The notes under the pieces: model-generated
What the model was told of the DNA's origin: nothing
Databases searched by the model: none
What the model saw: the letters and a program-made list of their open reading frames with translations, nothing else
Made by a program: the position numbers and the translations under genes
Shown: positions 26,284-36,160 of the stretch, piece by piece
How positions within the stretch are numbered: the first letter of the stretch is position 1
Layout of the letters: each line of letters begins with the position of its first letter
NCBI RefSeq assembly: GCF_900230185.1
Contig: NZ_OCSR01000001.1
Span: 186,001 to 250,000 of the forward strand
Direction: 5' to 3'
Source: Burkholderia sp. OK233
Lineage (GTDB): Bacteria > Pseudomonadota > Gammaproteobacteria > Burkholderiales > Burkholderiaceae
Length of the DNA: 64,000 nt

Positions 26284-28347
26284 TCATACCTTGGCACTCA
26301 GTCGTTCCAGATTTTCGTCGTCGAGGGTCCGGCTGGTAATCGTGGACGTGATCAAGCCCGCGGGCAGGCAGGCAGAGAACTTCAACTCGTGATCACGCGG
26401 GCCAGCGGCGGCCAGATCCGGTGCAGAGTTTGGATAGGGCTGTGCGCCTAACGCTGTACCGAGGGTAAAACCGGGGTCTGTTTCCACCCACAGGTCGTCG
26501 ACCAGAATGCGTTCCTGCCCACCAACCCTGAGTGCCAGCGTGCTGTTGACGGCGCCGCCTGCGAATGTCCACCAGCGAACCCGCCCCGATGGCAAGTGCT
26601 CGACAAGAACCGAACCCTGGCACCCGGGCGCGCCGATGAGATCGCGAACCTCATCAAGCTCACGAACGGCCCTCTTCGAGAGCGTCAGCTTTGATTCGTC
26701 CCCATTCAGCAATGTTCGACGCATTGCCTGGCAAACATCGAAGCTCAGCCACCTCGACGTGCCGAGCCAACGAGTCTTCCCTTTCTCTGATGTCGGCTCC
26801 ACCCACACCGTTCGCTTGGGCCAGTCGACAGATACGACCTTCCAGCTTCGACCTCCCAGCAAGAGAACAGCGGGGCCTTCCTTCGGGCGCTGAACTGCGG
26901 TCGGATCCACATACCCTAACTCTGTCAAGCCGTGGCGCGCCGCAAGCACCATCGGGCTCGTAAACGATGACAGCAGATCGAGGAAATGAGCGCGGCCAAA
27001 AAGCTCTTCACCCTTGGCCCCCATTGATGCCAGGCCGACGTTGTCGAACAGGATGCCCTTGGACGCCATGAACTCGAATACGGTCGAGATCGTGGCTCCG
27101 TCAAGTTCCGGGAATTGCTTGCGGACGATATCCATGACCTCACGAGACGGATGACCCGGCCGCTCGAGCACGATCGCCATCATCTGCTGCGCCACAATGT
27201 GCCACGGCATGGGCGGCGGCTTGATGTGCTCGACGTACTCTTCCCGCCATAACGTGGTGATCGCGCAGGCCAGCAGGAACGCCTCGTCCGTCGTGGTCAA
27301 AAAGAGGCAGTTCCGACGGCTGCCGTGCCGTCGTCCCGTGCGACCCATACGCTGGAGAAACGATGACACCGTGCTCGGCGAGTCGATCTGAATCACGTAG
27401 TCAAGATCGCCGACATCGATACCCAGTTCTAGCGTGCTCGTGGAAACGATAGCGCAGTCTTGTTCCTCAGCAAACGCCGTCTCGGCCAGTTTTCGCTCTG
27501 AAGCGCTCAAAGACGAGTGCGACACAAACGTCCGCGTGTTCAGATTGCGAAGCGCGCTTGCCAACTCTTCAACCTTCGAGCGGCTATCGCAAAAGACCAA
27601 TCGCTTCGAACCACGGTGCAGGCGCGAGATCACCGTTGCCGCATTGGCGAGCGACCCAACATGGTCGATGGTCACATCGGCATCCGTGCTGATCGACGAA
27701 GAACCGATAACTTGCCGCGCGCCAATGCCAGCAAACCAGTCGAGCAGCTCCGAAGGATTGCCTACGGTCGCTGACAGACCTATTCGTTGGATAGGCTCCT
27801 TTGCGTAGGCCTCGATGCGTTTTATGACTGCACGCAAATGCCAGCCTCGGTCGTCACCAGCAAACGAATGCAGTTCGTCAACGATGACGGCGCGCACGTT
27901 CCCAAACCAGATTGCTCGATCCACCTTCGTGGAGATGAGCATTCCTTCAAGCGACTCGGGAGTGGTCAAAAGGATGTCCGGAGCAGAGCGCCGGGCACGC
28001 GCCTTCGCCCCCTGCCCGATGTCACCGTGCCAGACCTGGACGGTCCGGCCGACAAAGCCGGCATAGCGCGAAAGGCGCGATTCGAGATTGTTGAGAAGTG
28101 CCTTGATGGGACACACGTAGAGAACGCTAGGCCCAGGCCACTGCTCGGTCGCCATGCGCGACAAGATGGGGATGGATGCTGCCTCTGTCTTGCCACCAGC
28201 AGTCGGCGCGAGGATGAGGCAATGTTTTCCTTCCAGGATCGGCGCTACGGCATCGGCCTGCGTGGAGCGCAAGCCCTTCCAGCCCATCGAGTTGACGATG
28301 TGGTATTGCAACGCCCCGTGTAGACGCTCGAAGGGCTCAACGCTCAT
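26284..28347 (-). CDS. brxHI: BREX helicase BrxHI (Lhr-like DEAD/DEAH helicase)
   Basis: 687 residues. The Walker A motif is ILAPTAGGKT (residues 45-54), the DEAH-type box is IVDELHSFAG, and the helicase C-terminal motif is LQRMGRTGRRHGSRRNCLFL. This is an Lhr-family helicase fold with a C-terminal extension. It is last in the minus-strand pglW-pglX-pglY-pglZ-brxD-brxHI order, which is the core content of type 2 BREX. It starts 27 bp after brxD. Its precise step in phage exclusion is not known. Confidence 0.9.
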   Translation of the reverse strand: MSVEPFERLHGALQYHIVNSMGWKGLRSTQADAVAPILEGKHCLILAPTAGGKTEAASIPILSRMATEQWPGPSVLYVCPIKALLNNLESRLSRYAGFVGRTVQVWHGDIGQGAKARARRSAPDILLTTPESLEGMLISTKVDRAIWFGNVRAVIVDELHSFAGDDRGWHLRAVIKRIEAYAKEPIQRIGLSATVGNPSELLDWFAGIGARQVIGSSSISTDADVTIDHVGSLANAATVISRLHRGSKRLVFCDSRSKVEELASALRNLNTRTFVSHSSLSASERKLAETAFAEEQDCAIVSTSTLELGIDVGDLDYVIQIDSPSTVSSFLQRMGRTGRRHGSRRNCLFLTTTDEAFLLACAITTLWREEYVEHIKPPPMPWHIVAQQMMAIVLERPGHPSREVMDIVRKQFPELDGATISTVFEFMASKGILFDNVGLASMGAKGEELFGRAHFLDLLSSFTSPMVLAARHGLTELGYVDPTAVQRPKEGPAVLLLGGRSWKVVSVDWPKRTVWVEPTSEKGKTRWLGTSRWLSFDVCQAMRRTLLNGDESKLTLSKRAVRELDEVRDLIGAPGCQGSVLVEHLPSGRVRWWTFAGGAVNSTLALRVGGQERILVDDLWVETDPGFTLGTALGAQPYPNSAPDLAAAGPRDHELKFSACLPAGLITSTITSRTLDDENLERLSAKV

Positions 28348-28374
28348 GGGCGCCGGCCGGATGGAGTTAGACGC

Positions 28375-29685
28375 TCACAGATCGATGTCATCGACCGAGT
28401 CCACGCCGACTGCCGCACGTTCCTGAGCAGTCATCTCATTCTCGGAAATCGTCAACGCATAGTGCTTCCGAGGATCGAAGTCCTCGAACTGGTCGACGCG
28501 ATCCAACACGTCTGCCACCAGCTTCTTGAGGAACAACCGCGGCGACACCCCGACCTTGCCCCCCAGGTTTCCGGTGACCGCCTTGGCCAGAGACTCGACG
28601 TACGCATCGTCGACCAAAGCGCGAATCCTGTCTGCCGCATCCGACCCTTCGACATAGATGTTGCGGACCTTGCGGCCGACTTCGATCAGTGAGTCGTGGC
28701 CGAACGCCGGCAGGCGCACCTGCACCGCCCGGGGGTTGTCGAACCTTGAGTCCGTGCCGAAGTCGACGTGCAGTCGTTGTGCCAGTGGTGCGAGGCGCTG
28801 AACACCTTGTGGGCCTTCGTAAAAGGCCTGGGTGCCCGTGATCAGGAGATACAGACCAGGGAAGTGGCCGGCGTCGATTTCGTCGATCCACTGTCGCAGT
28901 GCATTCAAGCCCCGTTCGCGCGTGTCGGCACGCATGCGTTGCAGGGTTTCGACTTCATCCAGGACCAGCAGCAGACCGCCGTACCCCGAGTCTCGCAACA
29001 TGGTCAGCAGTCCGGACAAGAAGTTGGTCGCGCCGAAATGGTCGATATCGCCTTTCACCCCTGCGGCGCGACGAACCGATGCCGCAACGTTGGGCTGACC
29101 GCTGAGCCAGGCCATCAACCCATCGGCTATGGCGTTGTCACCGACCTGCAGCGCGCGGCGGTAAGCGCGAAGCGTGGCGGAGAACGCAGGCGCCACCTTG
29201 GTGACGCTGGCGAGCCTCGCCTCCATCAACGCCTCTGTCTTAGCCAGAAGCGTCGCGTCGTCGGCCGGGTCGAGGCTGGCGTCCTCCAGCACATCTCGTT
29301 CCAATGCGTAGAACCACCCATCGACGATGCCTCGGAATGCACCTTCGCCGCTGTCCGCCGTTGCGATTCGCTCAACGAGGCGGCGGTAGACCGTTTCCAA
29401 TCGATGCAGGGGCGTCTCAGTTTCGGAGATCTGCACCTCGCTGGTCGCAAGGCCGCGCGCTCTGGCCCGCTCCTGCAGCCAACGCCCGAAGAAGGTCTTG
29501 CCCGAGCCGTATTCGCCGCGTATGGCCTTGAACGCTCCGCGTCCGGCAGCCACGGCGTTCAGCTCTTCGTCGAGCGTTGCCAGAAGGCGGCCGTAGCCTA
29601 CAGCCAGCCCATCCAGGCCCGCCTTGGGCACCGTGCCGCGCCTCAGTGCCTCGATGACCTCGGCTCTTCGTTGTGGACTGGTCAT
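28375..29685 (-). CDS. brxD: BREX ATP-binding protein BrxD
   Basis: 436 residues with Walker A in IRGEYGSGKTFFGRWLQERA (P-loop near residues 57-64) and a Walker B-like LLLVLDEVETLQRM. The start and C-terminal VSPRLFLKKLVADVLDRVDQ match the BrxD-type family of AAA-like ATPases found in BREX. It lies 10 bp after pglZ and 27 bp before brxHI, so all three should share a transcript. It probably couples ATP use to the PglZ-PglY complex, but its molecular role is unestablished. Confidence 0.9.
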   Translation of the reverse strand: MTSPQRRAEVIEALRRGTVPKAGLDGLAVGYGRLLATLDEELNAVAAGRGAFKAIRGEYGSGKTFFGRWLQERARARGLATSEVQISETETPLHRLETVYRRLVERIATADSGEGAFRGIVDGWFYALERDVLEDASLDPADDATLLAKTEALMEARLASVTKVAPAFSATLRAYRRALQVGDNAIADGLMAWLSGQPNVAASVRRAAGVKGDIDHFGATNFLSGLLTMLRDSGYGGLLLVLDEVETLQRMRADTRERGLNALRQWIDEIDAGHFPGLYLLITGTQAFYEGPQGVQRLAPLAQRLHVDFGTDSRFDNPRAVQVRLPAFGHDSLIEVGRKVRNIYVEGSDAADRIRALVDDAYVESLAKAVTGNLGGKVGVSPRLFLKKLVADVLDRVDQFEDFDPRKHYALTISENEMTAQERAAVGVDSVDDIDL

Positions 29686-29695
29686 TTGTGGGCCC

Positions 29696-32413
29696 TCACC
29701 GTATCGTCACCTGAAACTGGCGAGACAGCAGTTCCCGGTTCAGTTCCACCGTACCCCCCGTCTCGTCGAGGACCAGCACAGCGGCTTGGTCCACGTTGAG
29801 CACGCGCTTCGCGGCGTTGACGAATCCGCTGATGCGCATGGCGGGCATGCCCAAGCGTTGCGCGAGCGCCGCCTTTGAGAGTTTCCCGCCGCGGGCCGCC
29901 AACGCATCCAGTAGTGACCGCACGTCGTCGTCGGCGGGCGCCACGCGTGCGGCCAGTGCCTTCTGGGCGACGTAGGCGGGTGACGACTGGAGCGCTTCTA
30001 TCCAGTCCACTGTGGGCGCAGTTGCCGCTGCGGGGGCCGCCGCGCCAAACAGATCCGGCTGCGGCATTGCCAAGGGCTTCGGCTTCGGCAGCTTCCGCGA
30101 CAACATCTGCGAATCATCAGGCATTGCAGGCTCCGCAACGCGGAATGGTGCCCACCAATCTGGTTGTAGCGCCGCTGCAGGCTGCCAGCCATTCAGCGAC
30201 ATGCCGCGTGGCGCGAACACGCTCAGCGGGACTACGACCTCCTGTGCCGAGACGCCACCGTGGTAGCCGTTCTTCTTGGCACCATGTCGTACCCTCTCCG
30301 ACCATGTGCAAACCACAGTGCTGCCGGATACGGTTCTCACTCTGCCGCCCTCAAAGACCAATTCGCTCGCGTCCGGCAAACCAGAAGGGAGGCGCCAACG
30401 GTCGCCATCGCCATGACCTCGCTGAACGGTGCCGTCGTCGATCACGTGACCATGGTCGGCCGTGACGATCACGACACGTCGCGCGCGTCGCGCTTCGCTA
30501 AGCAACGGGCCGAGGAGCCTCAGGTCGTCAATCGACCATCGAATATTAATCTGGTTCGATCCGCTCAGCTGGTCGTCGACCGCGTTGTACACCACAGCCA
30601 CCACTTGCTGCTGCATCGAGGCGATGGCATCACGCACCGTGGATGACAGGCCCTCGGCGTCTGAGAGGTCGCCCTTGTGGAAGACTACTGGCGGTGCACC
30701 AGCGCGAGATGCATTCACGAGTGCAGCATGCGTCGAGAACGCGGTCTTCTCCTGTGGTGCGGCTCCTACCATCAGGCGGCCGGACAACAGGCTGGTGCGG
30801 CTCACTTCAGTGATTGTGGGCAGGGCCGCGATCCCCACCGAAAGTGTCGGCGGCGGGCCGGCGACATGCTCGTCCCACCCCAGCGCCTCCAGGTCTTCGC
30901 AAAGCTCGCGGAAAATGCTGTAGCTCAGACCATCCGCCACCAGCAACATCACCGGCGCCTGCTGCGCCAGCGGGCCGACCAGGCGTTCGACAATGGCCTC
31001 CACGGGCATGCAGGCAGGCTCGGCTCTGGGTTCTCGGTTCCAGACCTGCAACGCTTGAGCAAAGATCTGGTTGAACGCTTCTGCCTTCGCGCGCGCCGCG
31101 TCCCGCAACGCGACAAAGGCCGAAGAGAGATCGGGAAGTTCGTCGCCGCCAATCAGTTTGAAGCGCGCCCAATCGACGAATGCTCCTTCGCGGGCATAAT
31201 CGTGGGCCAAGTCCGCAAACCCCGGCGCAGATCGACTCCCCCGGCCCTTGCTCTCTGGTTGAGCGGCCACCATCCAACGACACAGCCTCAGCGCCATCTT
31301 CACGCGCAGCATGCGGGTGCTTGCTGGGTCGGCATGCGCATGATCCAAGGCCGAATCGGCAACCCGTTCAGCGGTTTCAAGACTCACCTTCGACGGATCG
31401 GCCATGAACGCATTCAGCGCTATCGCCAGCAGCCCGAGCCGCTGATCCAGGCCCAACGCGAGAATATCGCTCAAGTGCGCATGCGCATCGACGTGCAGTT
31501 CTCGAAGCAGCGCTTCAGCACGTTCGTTCACCGTACGACGCAGCGTAGCTGTCAAAGCCTTCAACACCTTCGCCGCTTCTCCGGCCCACATGCGCCCGTC
31601 GGCAACGTCGATTCGTCGGTCGCCCAAGTATCGTTCGAGTCGGATCGCCGCTGCTGCAAGATCGTGGACACCTTCGCCGAGAGGCGACAACACCACGCCG
31701 CAGACCAGGCCGAGTGGCAATGCGTCTGCCGTATTCCCGGCCGTGACGCACCGCATGATGAGTGTTCCCACGGACCCCGCCGCGTCGCCCAGCCAACCCG
31801 CAATTTGAGGTTTCGCAGTATCGGGCAGATCGGCGAACAGGCCTGCCGAATCGGCGCCTAGTGACCAGTTCAACAGGATCGCCGCATCCGGCCTCGATAC
31901 ATCCAAGGTCAAGCATCGACCCAGCACGTGTCGCCACGCCGTGTCCATGTCGAGGAAGCCGTTCGGAACTGGCGGATAGGCCCCCATGCTGGCCCGATCG
32001 ACAAGCAGTTGGGCCATCCACCTGAAGCGGCTGAGCCTCGCGTCTATCTCTCGCGCCTTGAATAGCTGCTGCACCATGCCCCAGGCGTCAGGCTGGAAAA
32101 CCTGGGCGCGCGCCAGTCGCGCGACGACATCGTCACCGAGGTCGCGTGCGGCCAGTGGCGTCAGCAAGATGAGCCCTGTTTGGGCTTGCTCGCTGCCTAC
32201 CTCCTCCAGCGCGGACAGCGCCTCGCGGGCCATCAAGGAGCTTTCGCACCACCGCAGCTGAAACTCTCTGCCCGACAGGGTGATGGCTTCAGGCCAGCTT
32301 GCTCTGATCTTGGCCTGAATTGCGATGACATTGGCGTCGCTGGCGCGGTCCAGCACCGCGAGCGCCTGCGCCTCGATCTGCGGAAGAGACAACGGGCCGG
32401 CTCCCTGGTTCAC
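29696..32413 (-). CDS. pglZ: BREX protein PglZ (alkaline phosphatase superfamily domain)
   Basis: 905 residues from a GTG at 32413 that overlaps the pglY stop (GTGA) and is preceded by GGGGAG. A longer frame start at 32443 lies inside pglY. The PglZ domain is C-terminal: VMLLVADGLSYSIFRELCED and later RRVVIVTADHGHVIDDG carry the metal-binding Asp and His positions of the phosphatase superfamily. An N-terminal 450-residue helical region precedes it. PglZ is the shared marker of BREX systems. The start choice matters little. Confidence 0.93.
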   Translation of the reverse strand: MNQGAGPLSLPQIEAQALAVLDRASDANVIAIQAKIRASWPEAITLSGREFQLRWCESSLMAREALSALEEVGSEQAQTGLILLTPLAARDLGDDVVARLARAQVFQPDAWGMVQQLFKAREIDARLSRFRWMAQLLVDRASMGAYPPVPNGFLDMDTAWRHVLGRCLTLDVSRPDAAILLNWSLGADSAGLFADLPDTAKPQIAGWLGDAAGSVGTLIMRCVTAGNTADALPLGLVCGVVLSPLGEGVHDLAAAAIRLERYLGDRRIDVADGRMWAGEAAKVLKALTATLRRTVNERAEALLRELHVDAHAHLSDILALGLDQRLGLLAIALNAFMADPSKVSLETAERVADSALDHAHADPASTRMLRVKMALRLCRWMVAAQPESKGRGSRSAPGFADLAHDYAREGAFVDWARFKLIGGDELPDLSSAFVALRDAARAKAEAFNQIFAQALQVWNREPRAEPACMPVEAIVERLVGPLAQQAPVMLLVADGLSYSIFRELCEDLEALGWDEHVAGPPPTLSVGIAALPTITEVSRTSLLSGRLMVGAAPQEKTAFSTHAALVNASRAGAPPVVFHKGDLSDAEGLSSTVRDAIASMQQQVVAVVYNAVDDQLSGSNQINIRWSIDDLRLLGPLLSEARRARRVVIVTADHGHVIDDGTVQRGHGDGDRWRLPSGLPDASELVFEGGRVRTVSGSTVVCTWSERVRHGAKKNGYHGGVSAQEVVVPLSVFAPRGMSLNGWQPAAALQPDWWAPFRVAEPAMPDDSQMLSRKLPKPKPLAMPQPDLFGAAAPAAATAPTVDWIEALQSSPAYVAQKALAARVAPADDDVRSLLDALAARGGKLSKAALAQRLGMPAMRISGFVNAAKRVLNVDQAAVLVLDETGGTVELNRELLSRQFQVTIR

Positions 32414-35400
32414 TTGCGGCTCCCCGGCTTGGCGAGGCGCCACGAGATCGAGAGCCTCAGATCAGCATCGTGGTCCAGCTCGGCGTGAAGTTGATCGAGC
32501 AAAGCCAGGGCCTGCGGGCTTGCAAGGTCGGCTGCCTGCGACTCCTGCACGATGACCGTCGGCTGGGGAGCCACGCCGTCCGTAGCTGTGGGCGCAGGCG
32601 CCGCTGATGGCAGGGGTGGCGTACCCTCGACTGTAGGTGTTCGTGCTGGCACCGGCGCTGGCGCGACGGTGAGCAAGCTGACCGCCCTGCGGCCCTGCTC
32701 ACCAAGCGCTGGCTTCAGTTCAATCGCCTGCTCATCAGCAGCCAATGCCTCGCCCACCTTGGACACGATCGCCCGTGCTGCCGCCTGCCGGTCGTCGGCG
32801 AGTACCTTCATCGCCTCGAAAATCTCCCAGGCCGCGGTGCGCGCGGCTTCGTCCAGCGTTCTCGCTTTGGCCAATGTCTGGCCCATGGCGGTCTCAGAGG
32901 TTTCGACCGGTGCGTTAGCGAGGGCCGTGACGACTGCGGCGCCTTCAGCGCTCAACAGGCTGGCCAGCAGTGCCAGTGCCGAACGTGATGTCTTCAGGCG
33001 CTGGTTGTCGCCAGCCGACGGAAACAGAGCCGACTTGTCGTTCAGCGTGGTGACAAGGCTGCCAATCGACTCCCGTACCTCACGTGCTTTGCGCTGAACT
33101 TCTTCAACCAGCTTGGCTACGTTGCTCGCATTTCGCGAAGTGGGTACCGTCAAGCCAAACAGGGCAGCCGCACGCGCGCATGCCGCTTCCCAGTCGCCCT
33201 GTTCCGGCAGGGTCTGCTCACGCAACTCCAGCTCGTCCGGCATCTGGTCGATACCGGGCGTGTAGGGGCCCCCACGAAGCACGAAGCGGCGATTGGTTTG
33301 CCCTGCGAAGGTGAGGATGATCAGATTCTGCACCTCTGCCGGAAGTCCCATCGCAAGCGGTTCGTCGATCCATTTGCGCAGGCTGGCCACCGTGAACAAC
33401 GCGCCCTCTTTGGCTTGGGAGCGAAGGAAATGCGAACGCCAGTGATCGGCCAGCACAACGTGGGTCTCGCCGGTTTTGCACAACTGCACCGGGTCAGCGA
33501 TCGAGCGGATCAACTGCCGCACCACCCGGTCGCCGACCGGTGCGCGTCCATCGCTGGCCGAGAGGGCGCGTTCCAGCTCGGGCCACACCTTCTTGACTAC
33601 GGCGGGCTTCACCTCGGCATCGAAAACCGGGTGTGCGGGGTATTGATGCCTGAACAGCTGATCGAGCAATGCCTCGAAGGCCAATTTCAGATTCGCCCCC
33701 ACCGGCGACTGGGGCGTCAGCGTTTGATCCAGCGACCGGAACTGGTCTTCAGGGGACAACGGGTTCACCACCGCGTCGCGAGAGTCACCTGCAATGCCGT
33801 AGGCCACCTCAAGGTATTGTCGAACCCGTTGCTGCAATTGGTCGCGTTGGTTGCGCAGGAGCGCCTGGGCCGGGCTCCGGTCCACCAGTGCAAGGTGAGC
33901 GGCAAAGTCGTTGAAGCGCTCGCCGGTCAGGATGTAGTCCAGCACTACCAGACGGCCCAGATCATGCTGCGCCTTGGCGCTGAAGAATGACGGCATCCAC
34001 ACCAGCGCCTGCGTGTCATCGCCCCGGTAGGCGGCCAGGCGGGCAAGGTCGTCCGCTGGCGTGAACTTCGGGTCGTCGAACGGGAAATCGATCACTACCG
34101 TCCAGGTGCCAGGGCGCCCACGTAGCTTTTCGTCCGACATCTCGCGGACGTTTTCGTACAGCACCTCGACCTCACGCCGCGTATTGCGCCACAGCACCGG
34201 GTAGGTCGCGAACATGTCGTTGGTGTCGGTCACCCCGAGCTGCTCAAACAGCATCTCACGCACCCGGCGCCGCCGGTTCCCCGGATTGTCGTTAGACGCC
34301 GCGCCCCGCACGATGGGCTCGATGTCCACGCCCGTCACCTGGATCGTGATTAACGGGTTGGTGTCATCTGTGACCTTGATCTCACCGATGTCCGCCGCCC
34401 ACTCCCTGCACTTGCGCAGCACGTCTTGGGTTTCGCGGCCCGGGATAGGCGACTTGATCGTGCCATGGTTCAGCGCTGCGAGTCGTTGCGCCGTCAACGC
34501 CTTCAGAGAATCTACTTCCGGCACCAGCGCGCTCAACAGCAGCGTCTTGATCAGCCGCGCATCGTTTCGCAAAACCCTCGCCTTGGCCGGGTCGGCATTG
34601 CCAATCCGAATGTTCTCCCAGGTAACGCCGTGCTGCCGCTCCAGGTGCGGCATAAGCTTTTGCTTGTACAGCCGCTTTGCGTTGTCGAAGTGGATGCGCA
34701 TCGCCTCCGAGAACGGCTCGTCACCTTCGGCGATCACGTCGAACAGGTCGCCGACTGGGATGATTTGCCCCAGCTCCAGATCATCGCGTCGGTCGACCAG
34801 CAGTTGCAGCATCAGCTTCAGCGCGGTGCGCTCGCGCTGCAATGCCGCGGATACGGCAATCAAGGTCTGCACCAGTGCCGGGCTGAAGGGGTAGACCTTG
34901 CGGAACATCTCCTTGTCCGCAGTCTCTGTCAGCAGGGTATTCCAGACCTCGGGACGAACCTTCTGGAATTCATCGAAGGCGTCGCCCAGTGTTTGTCGGG
35001 CCGCCTCGGACACCGGCCTGAGCACCCGCTTCTCGGCAATGGCAGGCAAATTCCGGTCCTCCAGCGTGATGCGATGGAACCGTGCCTCCCAGTGACGCAG
35101 CACGTCGCTGAACTGCAGTTGAAGCGAGCCGGCCAGATTCTCGCCCACGAGTTCCCTCAGGTCGCGCTGTCTGGCCACGAAGCTCACCAGCGGAATGGGA
35201 CGGTCGGCATTGCCGGCCTCCACCAGCTTCACGAGCTTGGTGCCCTCGCTGCTGACAAAGCTCACATCGGCCGCCCGGCTGGCCAGCCACAGGATTAGCT
35301 CGTCCAGGAACAGGATCACCGCGTCATAGCCCAAGGCCTCGGCGTGGCGGCTCATGATGCTGAGCCCATCGTCGAGCGGGACGAACGCCTCGCCCCGGCT

Positions 35401-36108
35401 TTCGGCCACGTCGGCGATGGCCGTGAAATACCGGCTAATCAGGTCGCCGACCAGCCGCACACGGTCGTCGCCACTCGGCGGTTCCAGCATCGCAGCTTCG
35501 AAGCTCGCTGCATCCCACCCGCCGCTCAGGTCGCCCCAGCCGCTGTCGCCGCCGCCCGCATCTTCCCCTGAGTTCAGATCACGGAAGAAGGCCTCGTCGC
35601 CGATGCGCTCGCGCATGCGCACGGCATCCTGGAACATCCGCTCGGAAAGGTAGAAGCCCGGGATCGGGGCATCCGGATGTCGTTTGCGGACGAAATCGGC
35701 ATAGCCACCCAGGATGGCCGACTCCATGCTGCGCGCGCCGATCATGTGGTACGGCACAAGCAGGAACTTGCGGTCCTGTGTCCACCCGTTGTGGTTCGCC
35801 ACGACATTGGCCAGCTCGGGCATCGACCGTGCTACGACGTTGTTGTCAAGCAGCAGATTGAGGACAGCCATGAAATGGCTCTTGCCGGCGCCGAAACTGC
35901 CATGCAGGTACGCGGCTTTGCTGGTACCCCCCTGAACGGCCTGCTTGATGAATGTCAGCGCGTCATTGAAGCAGGCATTGAGCTGTGGCGTCACCACATA
36001 GTCGCGCAGCGTTGCCTCCGCATGCGTTACGCCGTCGGCCAGCTTCAGGACAAAGTCACCTTGGTGTACTTGCTCGGGGATGGAGATCAGTTCTCGGATC
36101 AGTGTCAT
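32410..36108 (-). CDS. pglY: BREX ATPase PglY
   Basis: 1232 residues, a large AAA-type ATPase of the BrxC/PglY family. Walker A is AYLHGSFGAGKSHFMAVLNL (P-loop at residues 70-77). The Walker B-like AVILFLDELILWLASRAADV lies later in the N-terminal half. The C-terminal region is Ala/Pro-rich and low complexity (PVPARTPTVEGTPPLPSAAP). It starts 52 bp after pglX and its stop overlaps pglZ. Together with PglX it is needed for host methylation and exclusion in characterised systems. Confidence 0.93.
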   Translation of the reverse strand: MTLIRELISIPEQVHQGDFVLKLADGVTHAEATLRDYVVTPQLNACFNDALTFIKQAVQGGTSKAAYLHGSFGAGKSHFMAVLNLLLDNNVVARSMPELANVVANHNGWTQDRKFLLVPYHMIGARSMESAILGGYADFVRKRHPDAPIPGFYLSERMFQDAVRMRERIGDEAFFRDLNSGEDAGGGDSGWGDLSGGWDAASFEAAMLEPPSGDDRVRLVGDLISRYFTAIADVAESRGEAFVPLDDGLSIMSRHAEALGYDAVILFLDELILWLASRAADVSFVSSEGTKLVKLVEAGNADRPIPLVSFVARQRDLRELVGENLAGSLQLQFSDVLRHWEARFHRITLEDRNLPAIAEKRVLRPVSEAARQTLGDAFDEFQKVRPEVWNTLLTETADKEMFRKVYPFSPALVQTLIAVSAALQRERTALKLMLQLLVDRRDDLELGQIIPVGDLFDVIAEGDEPFSEAMRIHFDNAKRLYKQKLMPHLERQHGVTWENIRIGNADPAKARVLRNDARLIKTLLLSALVPEVDSLKALTAQRLAALNHGTIKSPIPGRETQDVLRKCREWAADIGEIKVTDDTNPLITIQVTGVDIEPIVRGAASNDNPGNRRRRVREMLFEQLGVTDTNDMFATYPVLWRNTRREVEVLYENVREMSDEKLRGRPGTWTVVIDFPFDDPKFTPADDLARLAAYRGDDTQALVWMPSFFSAKAQHDLGRLVVLDYILTGERFNDFAAHLALVDRSPAQALLRNQRDQLQQRVRQYLEVAYGIAGDSRDAVVNPLSPEDQFRSLDQTLTPQSPVGANLKLAFEALLDQLFRHQYPAHPVFDAEVKPAVVKKVWPELERALSASDGRAPVGDRVVRQLIRSIADPVQLCKTGETHVVLADHWRSHFLRSQAKEGALFTVASLRKWIDEPLAMGLPAEVQNLIILTFAGQTNRRFVLRGGPYTPGIDQMPDELELREQTLPEQGDWEAACARAAALFGLTVPTSRNASNVAKLVEEVQRKAREVRESIGSLVTTLNDKSALFPSAGDNQRLKTSRSALALLASLLSAEGAAVVTALANAPVETSETAMGQTLAKARTLDEAARTAAWEIFEAMKVLADDRQAAARAIVSKVGEALAADEQAIELKPALGEQGRRAVSLLTVAPAPVPARTPTVEGTPPLPSAAPAPTATDGVAPQPTVIVQESQAADLASPQALALLDQLHAELDHDADLRLSISWRLAKPGSRK

Positions 36109-36160
36109 GTTTGTTGTCTTCTCTCAGCCGGTCGTTTAGCCAGAAGCGCAATGCAGCTGG